Shown: positions 16,884 to 26,428, numbered from the stretch's first letter. The stretch: 64,000 nt of DNA from JBHJGM01 sp050331815 (GCA_050331815.1 JBHJGM010000022.1:1-64000); one strand, 5' to 3'. The notes: generated by a model not told the origin, from the sequence alone. Program-made: numbers and translations.

Positions 16884-19864
16884 TGAAACATCGAAGCTTT
16901 GATTCCTGTACCCTGTTGTTGTTATTGGCCTGCGTGCTGTTGAGCCTGGTTGGCTGCAACATCAGCTCTGAGCGAGCACCCACGCAGCCACGCCCCGGCG
17001 ATGTCTCCCAAGCGGAGCCCTCGCGCCCCTGGGCGCACCGTGTCAGCGACCTGCCCGCCGACGAGCGGATAAGCTTCGGCCAGCTCGACAACGGCTTTCG
17101 CTACGCCATCCTGCCCAACCGCGAGCCTGAGGGTCGTGCTAGCCTGCGGCTGTACGTCCACGCCGGTTCGCTGATGGAGAACGACGACCAGAAAGGGCTC
17201 GCCCATTTTCTCGAGCACATGGCCTTCAACGGCACGGAGAACTTCGCCGCGGGCGAGATGGTGGAGTATTTTCAGCGCCTGGGGATGGCCTTCGGCGCCG
17301 ACACAAACGCCCACACCAGCTTCGACGAAACCGTCTACAAGCTGGAGCTGCCCGAGCTGAACCAGGAGATTCTCGACGACTCCTTCACGCTGCTGGGCGA
17401 CTACGCCGACAAGATGCTGCTGGAGACCGAGGAGATCGAAAAGGAGCGCGGCGTGATCCTGGCCGAGAAGCGCGCACGTGACTCGGTCGAGTACCGCACC
17501 TTTGTAAGCCAGTGGAAATACCTCTTTCCCAACAGCCGCTTGCCGGAGCGGTTTCCGATCGGCGAAGAGAGCATTATCGAATTCGCGTCCCGGGAAACCT
17601 TCGTGGACTTTTACCAGACCTGGTACACCCCCGAACGCATGGTGCTGGTGGCCGTTGGCGATTTCGACCCCAAGCTCATTCGCGGCTACGTCGAGCGGAC
17701 GTTCGGGCCGCTGGAGGCCTCGCCGGACCCCGTGGCCTCTCCGAGGCTTGGCCGCATCGATCAACCGCGCCTGGGCGTGCACTTTCATCCGGAGGCCGAG
17801 GCGGCCTCCACCGAGATTACCCTGCTGCACCTGGCCCCGTATCCAGATATCCCGGACACCTTTGGCCTGCGCCGCAAGCAGCTGTACGAGGAGGTGGCCA
17901 ATTTCATCGTCAGCCGGCGACTGGAGCGCCTGGCGCTCTCGGCAGACGCGCCGTTTAAGGCGGGCACGTCCTACCGGTTCAGCTACCTGAATTTCTTCAA
18001 GATGAGCGGCTTGGAAATGACCACGCAGCCGGAGCGCTGGAGTGAAACCGTGGCGGTCGCCGAGCAGGAGCTGCGCCGGGCGCTGCTGTACGGTTTCACC
18101 GAGGCAGAGATCGAGGAGGCGCGCCGCGCCATTTTGCAGCGCTATCAGCAGGCCGTGCGCGAAGCCCCGTCGCGCAAATCGCGGGCTCTGGCCGACGCGG
18201 TGGTGCGCTCCATCGGGCGCGAACGCGTCTTTACCGACCCGGCGACCGAACTGGAAGTCGCCGAAGCAGCGATGAAAGACGTCGACCCGCAAAAGGCGCT
18301 GATGGCCTACCGCGATCTGTGGGCCTTTCAGCCGGTCTCCGATCCGAACGCGCCGGTCGACTACGGGCGGAGCATTCTCGTGACCGGCAATCTGCAGATG
18401 GGCGATGAGCCCGAGGCCGTTATCAAGGCCCAGTACGTGGCCAGCCGGGAGGTGCCGGTGGCCGCCCCGGAGGAACGCGCCGCGATCGAATTTGCCTATA
18501 CGGACTTTGGCGGGAGCAACGTGATTGTGCGCGACCGCACCTTTGAGGAGGTCGGTGTGCGCCAGATCACCTTTGCCAACAACGTTCACTTGAACCTCAA
18601 GCAGACCGACTTCGAGGCCGGGGTCATCCATGTGGCCGTGCGTTTCGGCGGCGGCTTGCTGGCGGCCCCTCTGGAAAAGCCCGGGCTGGCCGCCCTGACC
18701 GACCAGATTTACGTGCGAGGCGGTCTCGGCGAACATGACTTTAGCGAGATTCGCAGCCTGCTGGCGGGTCGGACTGCCGGGGTGAACTTCTCCGTCGACG
18801 ATGAAGCCTTTCAACTGCGCGGGGCCACCAACACCGAGGACCTCCTCTTTCAGTTGCAGGTGCTTGCGGCCTACGTGACCGACCCCGCCTTTCGCCCGGA
18901 AGCCCTGCGACTGGCCCACCAGCAGTTTGACGAACTTTACCCCAAGCTCGAGCGGACGGTCGAAGGCGTCATCGGCAGCGAGTTGGAGCAGTTCCTCCAC
19001 GGCGGCGATCCGCGCTTTGGCTACCCGCCCAAGGACGAGATGCTGCAGCGCAGCCTCGAAGAGGCGCAGATGTGGATGCAGCCGGCCCGCGAGGAGCAAT
19101 GGCTGGAGGTTTCCGTGGTCGGCGACTTCGAGGAAGACGCGTTGCTGGAGGCCATTGGCAAAACCTTTGCGGCGCTCCCCAAGCGGCAGGCCGAACGGCT
19201 GCCGTATGCGGATGCGCGCAAGGTGCATTTCCCGAACCGCGCAGACGAGCGCCAGTGGACCATCAACACCGAGATCCCGCGTGCGGCGGCGGCGGTCTAT
19301 TGGCCGACGGCGGATATGTCTGACATCAGCCTCTCGCGGCGGCTTTCGATTCTTTCCGGGGTCTTTGACGAACGTCTGCGCGTGCGTATCCGTGAGCAGT
19401 TGGGGGAGGGCTACAGTCCCTACGCAGCCAACCGCTCAAGCGACACCTTTACTGATTACGGCTACCTGGTGGCCTTCAATCTGGTGGATCCGGAACAGGC
19501 CGAGCGCATGACCGGCATGATCGCCCTGATCGGCGCACAAATGGCGGCCGATGGCGTGACGCAGGACGAACTTGAGCGCGTGCGCACGCCACTGCTCAAG
19601 CAACTCATCGAATACCAGCGAAACAACAATTACTGGCTTTCGCTGGTTCTGAGCGATTCGCAGTACCGCCCCGAACGCCTGGAATGGGCCACCACGCTGC
19701 AGCCGGAGTACGCTTCCGTGACGGCTCAGGAACTGAGCGAAGTCGCTCGCCGTTTCCTGCGTCCGGACAAGGCGCTGAAGGTGACCATCGTGCCCGACCC
19801 TCAAGCCTTGGAGGCGGCGGCGCTCCAGACGGAAACGGTGGAAACCGCGGCAGGCGGTGGCTGA
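16880..19864 (+). CDS. M16-family zinc peptidase lipoprotein (PqqL/insulinase type)
   Basis: A 994-residue protein with a lipoprotein signal (lipobox LVGC, Cys26), so it is anchored in the periplasm or outer membrane. The inverted zinc motif HFLEH gives His109, Glu112, His113; the distal ligand is Glu189 in EKERGVILAE. Two M16 halves follow: the active half (about 65-500) and the inactive half (about 540-960), the usual two-domain 'pqqL-like' size. ATG 16880 was chosen because the signal peptide starts there; an in-frame ATG 132 bases upstream adds non-signal sequence. It overlaps the sulfotransferase gene by 8 bases. Confidence 0.93.
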   Translation: MMKHRSFDSCTLLLLLACVLLSLVGCNISSERAPTQPRPGDVSQAEPSRPWAHRVSDLPADERISFGQLDNGFRYAILPNREPEGRASLRLYVHAGSLMENDDQKGLAHFLEHMAFNGTENFAAGEMVEYFQRLGMAFGADTNAHTSFDETVYKLELPELNQEILDDSFTLLGDYADKMLLETEEIEKERGVILAEKRARDSVEYRTFVSQWKYLFPNSRLPERFPIGEESIIEFASRETFVDFYQTWYTPERMVLVAVGDFDPKLIRGYVERTFGPLEASPDPVASPRLGRIDQPRLGVHFHPEAEAASTEITLLHLAPYPDIPDTFGLRRKQLYEEVANFIVSRRLERLALSADAPFKAGTSYRFSYLNFFKMSGLEMTTQPERWSETVAVAEQELRRALLYGFTEAEIEEARRAILQRYQQAVREAPSRKSRALADAVVRSIGRERVFTDPATELEVAEAAMKDVDPQKALMAYRDLWAFQPVSDPNAPVDYGRSILVTGNLQMGDEPEAVIKAQYVASREVPVAAPEERAAIEFAYTDFGGSNVIVRDRTFEEVGVRQITFANNVHLNLKQTDFEAGVIHVAVRFGGGLLAAPLEKPGLAALTDQIYVRGGLGEHDFSEIRSLLAGRTAGVNFSVDDEAFQLRGATNTEDLLFQLQVLAAYVTDPAFRPEALRLAHQQFDELYPKLERTVEGVIGSELEQFLHGGDPRFGYPPKDEMLQRSLEEAQMWMQPAREEQWLEVSVVGDFEEDALLEAIGKTFAALPKRQAERLPYADARKVHFPNRADERQWTINTEIPRAAAAVYWPTADMSDISLSRRLSILSGVFDERLRVRIREQLGEGYSPYAANRSSDTFTDYGYLVAFNLVDPEQAERMTGMIALIGAQMAADGVTQDELERVRTPLLKQLIEYQRNNNYWLSLVLSDSQYRPERLEWATTLQPEYASVTAQELSEVARRFLRPDKALKVTIVPDPQALEAAALQTETVETAAGGG

Positions 19865-20633
19865 GCCACCGTCAGGCGGCACGGGCCTGGCGAATATTCG
19901 AGCACAGGTTTGCGTCAACAACGGCATGGCCAAGTCGGCCAGCACCCTGCTGTGTCACTACACGATTCGGTTGCTACAGCGGGCATTCCCGCGCAATGGC
20001 GTCGCAACGCTCGAACAGGCCACCGGCGATGGCTCCATCCGTGGAATCAGTTGTTTCGTCGAATCGCTCAACACGGAAACGTTGCCACTGATCGAGGGAA
20101 TTGCGCGCGAGCAGGGGCCAGTGCTTGTGAAGATCCACGCGCCGGTGCACGCGTTTTTGCAAGAGAGTCTGGACTCAGGGCGCATCCGGATGGTGACGAC
20201 CTTTCGCGATCCCAGAGATGTCATCCTCTCCGCGATGGATCACGCGCGGCGCACCCGAGGCACCCCGCAAGCAGTCTTTCAGGAGTTCACCTCGGTTGAG
20301 GATTCGATCCCGCATGTGCGCTGGTGGGCAGAGATGGCCCTCGGCTGGAAGGCAAGCGGTATGTCATACATGGTGCGCTACGAGAACATCTATGACGATC
20401 CCGCCGCGGTGCTCGGACAGGTCGCCGCGCATTATGGAATCCCCGCTGATGAGCCGGCGATCGAAGCGGTGGTGGCCGAGGAACGCGCTACGCGTGCTTA
20501 TGCCGCGAACCAGTTTAACAAAGGCCTGCGGCGTCGGTTTCCCGCTGAGATGTCGCCCGAGCAAGTGGCCTTGTGTAATGAATGCCTGGGCGACTGCATT
20601 CAGGCGCTGGGCTACCCGCTCGAATTGAGCTGA
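19857..20633 (+). CDS. Sulfotransferase-like protein (PAPS-dependent)
   Basis: A 258-residue protein starting with GTG inside the last codons of the peptidase gene, so it is likely to be translationally coupled. VNNGMAKSASTLL at residues 20-32 matches the 5'-phosphosulfate loop (KSGTT-like). VTTFRDPRDVILSAMDHA matches the 3'-phosphate motif with RDPRD. VRYENIYDDP and the C-terminal GLRRRFPAEMSPEQVALCNECLGDCIQALGY are also typical. Family members move a sulfo group from PAPS to sugars, lipids or small molecules; the acceptor here is unknown. Confidence 0.8.
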   Translation: MAEPPSGGTGLANIRAQVCVNNGMAKSASTLLCHYTIRLLQRAFPRNGVATLEQATGDGSIRGISCFVESLNTETLPLIEGIAREQGPVLVKIHAPVHAFLQESLDSGRIRMVTTFRDPRDVILSAMDHARRTRGTPQAVFQEFTSVEDSIPHVRWWAEMALGWKASGMSYMVRYENIYDDPAAVLGQVAAHYGIPADEPAIEAVVAEERATRAYAANQFNKGLRRRFPAEMSPEQVALCNECLGDCIQALGYPLELS

Positions 20634-20720
20634 AGTTCGGTGCAGGCGATTTGCCCGCTTCGAAAGCGCAACTCGCCCGATGGACCCTGACGGCTTGCCT
20701 CCGCCGCGGCATGCTGGACT

Positions 20721-22313
20721 ATGTCTTCTAAGATTAACGCCCCAATTATGAAGAAGCGCGCAGTTGTTATCGGAAGCGGTTTTGGCGGACTGGCCGCGGC
20801 CATTCGTACCCAGGCTAAAGGCTATGACGTCACGCTGGTCGAGGCTCGAGACAAGCCGGGCGGCCGCGCCTACGTCTACAAGGACAAAGGATTTACCTAC
20901 GACGCCGGCCCGACCATCGTGACCGTGCCCTTCGTGCTCGACGAGCTGGCAACCGTCGCGGGGCGGCGTATCGAGGATTATGTGACGCTGGTGCCCTGTG
21001 ATCCCTATTACCGGATCTATTTTCACGACGGGCGCATCTTCGATTACCGGGGCGACCAGGCCAAGCTCGAGGCTGAGATTGCGCGTTTCAACCCGGAGGA
21101 TGTCGAAGGCTACCGGAAGTTTCAGGACTACTCGCGCCGCGTTTACGACCGCGCGTTTACCGATCTGGCGGGCCACTCCTTCCACACCTTTGGCGAAATG
21201 CTGCGGGTCGCTCCCGATCTCATCAAGCTGCGCTCCGACCGCTCGGTCTACTCGCAGGTGTCGCGCTTCATCAAGGACCCGGAGCTGCGAAAAGTCTTTT
21301 CCTTTGAGCCGCTGCTGGTTGGTGGAAATCCGCTGAAGGTTACGTCGATTTACTCGATGATCCACTACCTCGAGAAAACCTGGGGAGTCCATTTCGCCAT
21401 GGGTGGCACGGGGGCGCTGGTCTCGGGGCTCGTGCGGTTATTTGAGGATATCGGCGGGGAAATTCGCTTGGGCACGCGTGTATCCGAAATCGTGGTACAC
21501 GGCGGACGCACCACGGGTGTCCGGGTGCAGGCCGCCAACGCGGAGACACCTTCGCAGTCGGAAAATCCCGACGGTCCCAGTGAGCTCATCGAAGCCGACC
21601 TGGTTATCTCCAACGGTGACGTGGCCAACACCTACCGGCGCTTGATCGCGCCCGAGCACCGCCGCAAGTGGACCGATCGTCGCCTCCAGCGGATGAACTA
21701 CGCGATGTCCCTCTTCGTCATTTACTTTGGCACCGACCGCACCTACGAGCACCTGCCGCATCACTCGATCATCCTGGGGCCGCGCTACGACGGACTGCTG
21801 CGAGACATCTTCGACGCGAAAACGGTCGCTGAGGATTTCTCGCTGTACCTGCACGCGCCCACCCGCACCGATCCGAGCCTCGCGCCTCCCGGCTGCGAGT
21901 GCTTCTACGTGTTGAGTCCGGTGCCCAACTTGCGCGGGGGACAGGACTGGGATGCCATCAAGGAGGACTATGCCGACCGCATCCTCGCCTCGATGGAGAC
22001 GGAGGCTCTCGTGCCCGACCTGCGTAAGCACCTGGTCTCCAAGCTGATTTTCACGCCCAAGGACTTCGTCACTCAACTCGATGCCTACGCCGGCAGCGCT
22101 TTCCAGTTCGCGCCCACCCTCACTCAGAGCGCGTGGTTCCGCCCGCACAACAAAAGCGAAGACGTGGAGGGGCTCTACTTCGTAGGCGCGGGCACGCACC
22201 CGGGCGCGGGCCTGCCCGGAGTCATCTCCAGTGCAAAGGTACTCGATCATTTCATCCCGAATTTGGACGGGCAAAACGTTGCCAGTGAGCCTCCGGCGGT
22301 GACCGCCGTCTAG
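20721..22313 (+). CDS. CrtI-type phytoene/carotenoid desaturase
   Basis: A 530-residue FAD-dependent desaturase/isomerase. The dinucleotide fold is VIGSGFGGLAAAIRTQAKGYDVTLVEARDKPGGRA near the start. YDAGPTIVTVPFVLDEL, the mid part YFGTDRTYEHLPHHSIILGPRY and the C-terminal FVGAGTHPGAGLPGVISSAKVL are CrtI hallmarks. It would introduce double bonds into phytoene or a related C30/C40 chain. No crtB lies next to it. A start at MKKRAVV (20748) is also possible. The upstream neighbour is the sulfotransferase gene with a gap of 87 bases. Confidence 0.93.
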   Translation: MSSKINAPIMKKRAVVIGSGFGGLAAAIRTQAKGYDVTLVEARDKPGGRAYVYKDKGFTYDAGPTIVTVPFVLDELATVAGRRIEDYVTLVPCDPYYRIYFHDGRIFDYRGDQAKLEAEIARFNPEDVEGYRKFQDYSRRVYDRAFTDLAGHSFHTFGEMLRVAPDLIKLRSDRSVYSQVSRFIKDPELRKVFSFEPLLVGGNPLKVTSIYSMIHYLEKTWGVHFAMGGTGALVSGLVRLFEDIGGEIRLGTRVSEIVVHGGRTTGVRVQAANAETPSQSENPDGPSELIEADLVISNGDVANTYRRLIAPEHRRKWTDRRLQRMNYAMSLFVIYFGTDRTYEHLPHHSIILGPRYDGLLRDIFDAKTVAEDFSLYLHAPTRTDPSLAPPGCECFYVLSPVPNLRGGQDWDAIKEDYADRILASMETEALVPDLRKHLVSKLIFTPKDFVTQLDAYAGSAFQFAPTLTQSAWFRPHNKSEDVEGLYFVGAGTHPGAGLPGVISSAKVLDHFIPNLDGQNVASEPPAVTAV

Positions 22314-22382
22314 TCGGTTTTGCCAGATTCGCATCCTTTACCGGCTTTACGCGGAGGCCCTGCGTGGGAATAGTTGCGGCCC

Positions 22383-23198
22383 ATGGATCGAATTGCCGAA
22401 ACCTTTCAGCGCTGCCGCGAAGCCCGCCGCCCTGCCTTCGTTGCTTACCTTTGCGCGGGGGATCCGGATGCCGCTCGTTCGCTGGCGGCTTCGCGTACGC
22501 TGGTAGATGGCGGGGTGGATATCCTTGAACTGGGCGTGCCGTTTTCTGACCCGCTGGCCGACGGTTTGACCAACCAGCTCGCAGCCCAGCGCGCGCTCGC
22601 CTCTGACGCCACCCGGGACACTGTATTCGAGCAAGTGAGTGCCCTGCGGGCGGCCTATCCGGGCCTACCCATCGTCTTTTACACCTACTTCAATCTGATC
22701 TACTCGCAGGGCATCGAGGCCTACGTGCAGCGCGCGGCGGAGGCCGGACTGGACGGCATGCTGACGCTCGATTGCCCACCCGAGGAAGCCGATGCGTTGC
22801 TGGAAGCCTGTGCACGCCACGGCTTGAAGAGTATCTTCATCGTGGCCCCGACAACCACCGAGGCCCGTATCGCTACCATCTGCGCTAAAGCCACCGGATT
22901 TGTCTACTACGTGTCGCTGGAAGGAGTGACCGGCGAACGCGACCGCATGGCGGCTGATATCGCTGAGCGCGTTTCGACGATTCGCAAGCACACCGATCTG
23001 CCCGTGGTGGTTGGTTTCGGCATTAGCCGCCCCGAGCACGTGGCTTCCGTAGGCAAGGTTTGCGACGGCGTGGTCGTGGGTAGCGCGCTGGTCAATTGCG
23101 TGGCCAAGCATGTCGAGGGTCCGACCGAGGTCATGACCGGCGCGCTCGGACAGCGGCTCGCTTCGCTCCTCGAAGGCCTGCCAACGGTCTCCACTTGA
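22383..23198 (+). CDS. trpA: Tryptophan synthase alpha subunit
   Basis: A 271-residue TIM-barrel enzyme that splits indole-3-glycerol phosphate to indole. AYLCAGDPDAARSL, ILELGVPFSDPLADG (catalytic Glu and the following Asp), FYTYFNLIYSQG, FVYYVSLEGVTGERD and VVVGFGISRPEHVAS are the TrpA signatures. No trpB lies beside it, unlike in many genomes. The start was set at ATG 22383 (MDRIAE) rather than the TTG three codons upstream. Confidence 0.95.
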   Translation: MDRIAETFQRCREARRPAFVAYLCAGDPDAARSLAASRTLVDGGVDILELGVPFSDPLADGLTNQLAAQRALASDATRDTVFEQVSALRAAYPGLPIVFYTYFNLIYSQGIEAYVQRAAEAGLDGMLTLDCPPEEADALLEACARHGLKSIFIVAPTTTEARIATICAKATGFVYYVSLEGVTGERDRMAADIAERVSTIRKHTDLPVVVGFGISRPEHVASVGKVCDGVVVGSALVNCVAKHVEGPTEVMTGALGQRLASLLEGLPTVST

Positions 23199-23255
23199 GT
23201 AGCTGAGCCTCAAGCAAAGCGCCCACGCGGTTTTCCCGAAAGACGCTGCGCGTAT

Positions 23256-24245
23256 TCAGGGATTGGATACGGGCTGGGGCTGCGCGTCGTCCTCGTCGTC
23301 GGTCACAAAGTCGATCTCCTCGCGGGCCGCAGCTGTCTCCGGTGCGGATGCCTGCTCGGCTGGAGCCAACGGATTCGCCGGCTTCGCCCTGGTGGCTTCT
23401 GCGCCCGCGCTTACCGTCGCGAGTTCCTTGGCCTTTTTCTTTTCGGCTTTGGCGAGTTTCTTGGCCTCGAGTTTTTCTTCGAGACGCCGGCAGAATTCAA
23501 AGTAGGGAATGATTTCGAAACGCCCGTCAGTGTGCTCGACCAGGGCGGTCATCGACTCGACCCAGTCGCCCGAATTGAGGTAATGAATGTCGGCCACCAT
23601 CTTGTCCTCGGGCGTGTGGATGTGCCCGCAGATGATGCCTTCACACTCGCGTTGCCGCGCCAGTTCCTGCAGGTGGTCCTCAAATTTGCTGATGTGGCTG
23701 ACCGCTGATTTCACCCGGGCCTTGATGGCCTTGCTGATCGAGTAGTAGCCCTTGCCTCGCCAGGCGCGGTAGTGGTTGTAGAAGCGGTTGATGCGCAGCA
23801 GGCTCTGGTAGCCGATGTCGCCCAGCACGGCCAGCCACTTGGAGTTCATGGTAACCGTGTCGAAGACGTCGCCGTGCACCACGAGGTATTTTTTGCCGTC
23901 CGCGTTCTCGTGAATGTAGTCCTCGACGACATTGAACTTGTCGATCGCGATGGGCAGGAAATTGGCCAGGAAGTCGTCGTGGTTGCCTCGCAGGTAAATG
24001 ATCTCGGTATCCTTTTTTTCGGCCTTTTTGAGGACCTGTCGCACGAAGCGCGTATGGCCGTCTTGCCAGCCTCCGCCACCTTTGCGACGTAGGCTCCAGC
24101 CGTCGATAATGTCGCCGTTGAGGATAAGCTTCTCGGAGTAGGAGTGCTTCAGGAAGAAATTCACCTCCTGGGCCTTGCAGTCCAACGTGCCCAGATGGAC
24201 ATCCGAGAGGATGATGGTGCGGTATCGCAGGACGGGACGCTTCAT
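23256..24245 (-). CDS. LpxH-like UDP-2,3-diacylglucosamine diphosphatase/metallophosphoesterase
   Basis: A 329-residue calcineurin-like phosphoesterase. The metal motifs are SDVHLG (near residue 14), NGDIIDGW (43), RGNHDDF (86), VHGDVFD (123) and CGHIHTP (207). The catalytic domain ends near residue 255. About 75 extra residues, rich in Lys, Ala and Glu and ending in DDEDDAQPQP, follow; they look disordered. In this family members are often next to a GT4 glycosyltransferase, as here, and either make lipid A or act on another lipid. The exact lipid substrate is not certain. Confidence 0.88.
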   Translation of the reverse strand: MKRPVLRYRTIILSDVHLGTLDCKAQEVNFFLKHSYSEKLILNGDIIDGWSLRRKGGGGWQDGHTRFVRQVLKKAEKKDTEIIYLRGNHDDFLANFLPIAIDKFNVVEDYIHENADGKKYLVVHGDVFDTVTMNSKWLAVLGDIGYQSLLRINRFYNHYRAWRGKGYYSISKAIKARVKSAVSHISKFEDHLQELARQRECEGIICGHIHTPEDKMVADIHYLNSGDWVESMTALVEHTDGRFEIIPYFEFCRRLEEKLEAKKLAKAEKKKAKELATVSAGAEATRAKPANPLAPAEQASAPETAAAREEIDFVTDDEDDAQPQPVSNP

Positions 24246-24379
24246 GTCTGGCAGGCTGACGCAGCCTTGGTACCAGATCGTAACGGAGTCTCCGCGCTGC
24301 GGTCAAAGCTCAAACGCGGGCCCAGTCAGACTCCGCTTACTGAACCTGTCAGGCTGAAATCCGAATTGCCCAAATACGC

Positions 24380-25552
24380 CTAGATGGCCGCCTGCGCGCC
24401 TTCTTGCCGTGCGCTTTCGATGACGTTTTCCAGGGTCTGCTCATAGGTATCGATAATGCGGTCCCACGAGACGGATGCCATCGATTGCGCCGCTGCCTGC
24501 CTGAAAGCTGCCAGTTCCTTTTGCTCCGCTAACTCCAGAGCCAGCGCGCGAAAACGCTCGGCATCATCGTACGGGGCAAGAAATCCATTGTGGCCATGGT
24601 CGATGTAACGTCCCGGAGCCGCGTAGTCGTAAGCCAGCACGGCCAGCCCGCTGGCCAGCGCCTCCGTCACGACGTTTCCGAAGGTCTCAGTGATGCTGGC
24701 GAAGAGAAAGATATCGCCCGAGGCATAATGCCGCGCGAGGTCCTCGCCGTGACGCATGCCCGCGAAAATGATGTCGGCGTTACCGGTTTCCAGTTTGGAG
24801 CGCAACGGGCCGTCGCCCACCAGAATCAGCTTCAAGCCCGGGTCGACCTGCTGCATGGCCTGGAAGGTTTCAACCAGAAAGGGCAGGTTTTTTTCGGGCG
24901 CGATGCGGCCCACGTGCACCACCGCGCGATCCTTCGCGGACAGCCCCCACGCCTGGCGCAGGGAGGTGTCGCGGCGTTGCGGATTGAACAGCCGCGTGTC
25001 CACCCCACGGCCCAGCAGCCGCAGATGACGGAAGCCCTCCGCCTTGAGGTCGCGGATCAGATCTTCGGAGGGAGCGAACGACACCGCCGCCTGATTGTGT
25101 AAAAAACGCAAATAGCTGACCACCGCATCCAGCAGAAAGCCGTAACCGTAATGCGATCCGTAGCTGTGAAAGTTTGTGTGGAAACTGGAGGCCAGCGGCA
25201 ATTGGAGCGACTGTGCGGCAAAGAGCGCGGCCATGCCCTGCGGGCCCTCGGTGGCGATGTGCACAATGTCCGGACGTTCCTTCGACCACCGGTTCCGCAG
25301 GGAGTGGTACACCGGCAAGCCCAGCCGCAGATCTGGGTAGCCTGGCAGTGGCAGCCCGGGCAGGCGCACCTCGGTCCAGGGGCAATTTTCGGTCGTGGCC
25401 TCGCGATCCTTCGGGGTGGGGCGCAGTACGGTGAGGGTGTGCCCTCGTTGCGCCATGCCGGCCATCCAGCGCGACAGGGTCATCGCCACGCCGTTGACTT
25501 CGGGCGGAAAGGTCTCGGTCACCAGGTGCAGTTTCAAAGCGCCGACAGCCAA
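24380..25552 (-). CDS. GT4-family glycosyltransferase (group 1, mannosyl/glycolipid type)
   Basis: A 390-residue GT-B enzyme. The N-terminal domain starts LHLVTETFPPEVNGVAMTLSRW and has DIVHIATEGPQGMAALF and SSFHTNFHSYGSHYG; the C-terminal domain has VHVGRIAPEKN, LVGDGPLRSKLE and the E-x7-E region SITETFGNVVTEALASG. It resembles enzymes that put glucose, mannose or sulfoquinovose onto diacylglycerol or phosphoinositol. It lies 134 bases upstream of the LpxH-like gene on the same strand, the usual pairing. Sugar and acceptor unknown. Confidence 0.92.
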   Translation of the reverse strand: MAVGALKLHLVTETFPPEVNGVAMTLSRWMAGMAQRGHTLTVLRPTPKDREATTENCPWTEVRLPGLPLPGYPDLRLGLPVYHSLRNRWSKERPDIVHIATEGPQGMAALFAAQSLQLPLASSFHTNFHSYGSHYGYGFLLDAVVSYLRFLHNQAAVSFAPSEDLIRDLKAEGFRHLRLLGRGVDTRLFNPQRRDTSLRQAWGLSAKDRAVVHVGRIAPEKNLPFLVETFQAMQQVDPGLKLILVGDGPLRSKLETGNADIIFAGMRHGEDLARHYASGDIFLFASITETFGNVVTEALASGLAVLAYDYAAPGRYIDHGHNGFLAPYDDAERFRALALELAEQKELAAFRQAAAQSMASVSWDRIIDTYEQTLENVIESARQEGAQAAI

Positions 25553-25607
25553 AGCACCCGCCCGCCCCCACGCGAGGGAAAAGCCAACCTGGCTGCGCTA
25601 GTGCACC

Positions 25608-26021
25608 TCAAAATGATCTCTCCAGAATGATGAAAGCCTCGGGAATGGTGTCGTCCAGAATGGCCAATGGAGCCGAGTGTCGCGCAGCCAGCCGCACCAG
25701 AGGCACGTCGGTTGTTTGCCCAGCGTAGCGGCACCACTCAGGCCAGGTACGCCGATCAACATGGTCCGCCAAGAACGCGTGCTGCTCGCCTAACGTCTTC
25801 AGTTGCTTTTGCAACAGGCGACCGGCCCCCCGAGGCACATTTGCTTGCCGCGTGACCAGCCCGATAACACGCACAAATCCAATCTCGCTGATCGAACACG
25901 CGAGCAGGCGGTTCTCCGGCTGATCCAGCATGCGCTCGAGCCAGTGCGCTGTCCTGAAGTGAAGTTTGTGTGGCTGCCAGATCCAGCTGACCAAAACCTT
26001 GGCATCGAGCCGGTACCTCAC
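25608..26021 (-). CDS. PIN-domain toxin (VapC-like), partner of the RHH antitoxin
   Basis: A 137-residue protein. RLDAKVLVSWIW keeps the first Asp but has Lys in place of the next Asn of the D-x-N pattern. SISEIGFVRVI has the Glu; TTDVPLVRLAARH and LAILDDTIPEAF have the later Asps. So all four acidic positions appear present. PIN toxins cut tRNA or rRNA. It overlaps the upstream RHH gene by four bases (ATGA), the layout of a coupled TA pair. Confidence 0.85.
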   Translation of the reverse strand: MRYRLDAKVLVSWIWQPHKLHFRTAHWLERMLDQPENRLLACSISEIGFVRVIGLVTRQANVPRGAGRLLQKQLKTLGEQHAFLADHVDRRTWPEWCRYAGQTTDVPLVRLAARHSAPLAILDDTIPEAFIILERSF

Positions 26022-26329
26022 GGGAAGTCAGCCAGCAGCGCCTTGACGGTTTCGGTTGTCAGCGCGGGGGTGCCCGGTGGCCCTTTGAGGACGATTCGGC
26101 CAATCTTGGCATCGCGGTGCTCGGAGATCTGGTTTTTCCCATTGGAAGCCGTGTGGGTGCGGTGGATGGCTTCCCGACGCAGGTATTCGGAAACACTCAG
26201 GCCCTCGGCTTTCGCTTGTGACTTCATGAGTTGGACCTTTTCCCCAGTAACTTTAAACGTAACCGCAGGCACTGTGGTAATGCTCGTAATACTGAGGGAT
26301 TTAGCTGACAGGCCCCTTCGCTTTTTCAA
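26018..26329 (-). CDS. Ribbon-helix-helix (CopG/Arc-type) antitoxin
   Basis: A 103-residue protein. The RHH core is VTFKVTGEKVQLMKSQAKAEGLSVSEYLRREA (about residues 22-54). The tail IGRIVLKGPPGTPALTTETVKALLADFP (residues 75-103) would bind the toxin. A GTG at 26272 gives the more usual start MPAVTFKV, so the first 19 residues may not be real. Directly upstream of, and overlapping, the PIN-domain gene. Confidence 0.82.
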   Translation of the reverse strand: MKKRRGLSAKSLSITSITTVPAVTFKVTGEKVQLMKSQAKAEGLSVSEYLRREAIHRTHTASNGKNQISEHRDAKIGRIVLKGPPGTPALTTETVKALLADFP

Positions 26330-26428
26330 CTGAACAAAATCCTATGGCCGCTCACGAGTCCAGGGGCTGATGCAATTGCGATCCAGATGCGTCAGCCGCA
26401 GGGGGCTGCGCCGTCTACCGATGCGTGC

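Noticed and set aside
16922..19228. A 768-codon open frame antisense to the M16 peptidase gene
   Set aside because: It is the mirror of a G+C-rich coding region; the plus frame has the lipobox, HxxEH and a full family pattern, and the antisense frame has no recognisable domain.
22294..22306. GGCGGT-G-ACCGCC palindrome at the end of crtI as a terminator
   Set aside because: It lies inside the coding sequence, is short and has only TTTT some bases later; not convincing.
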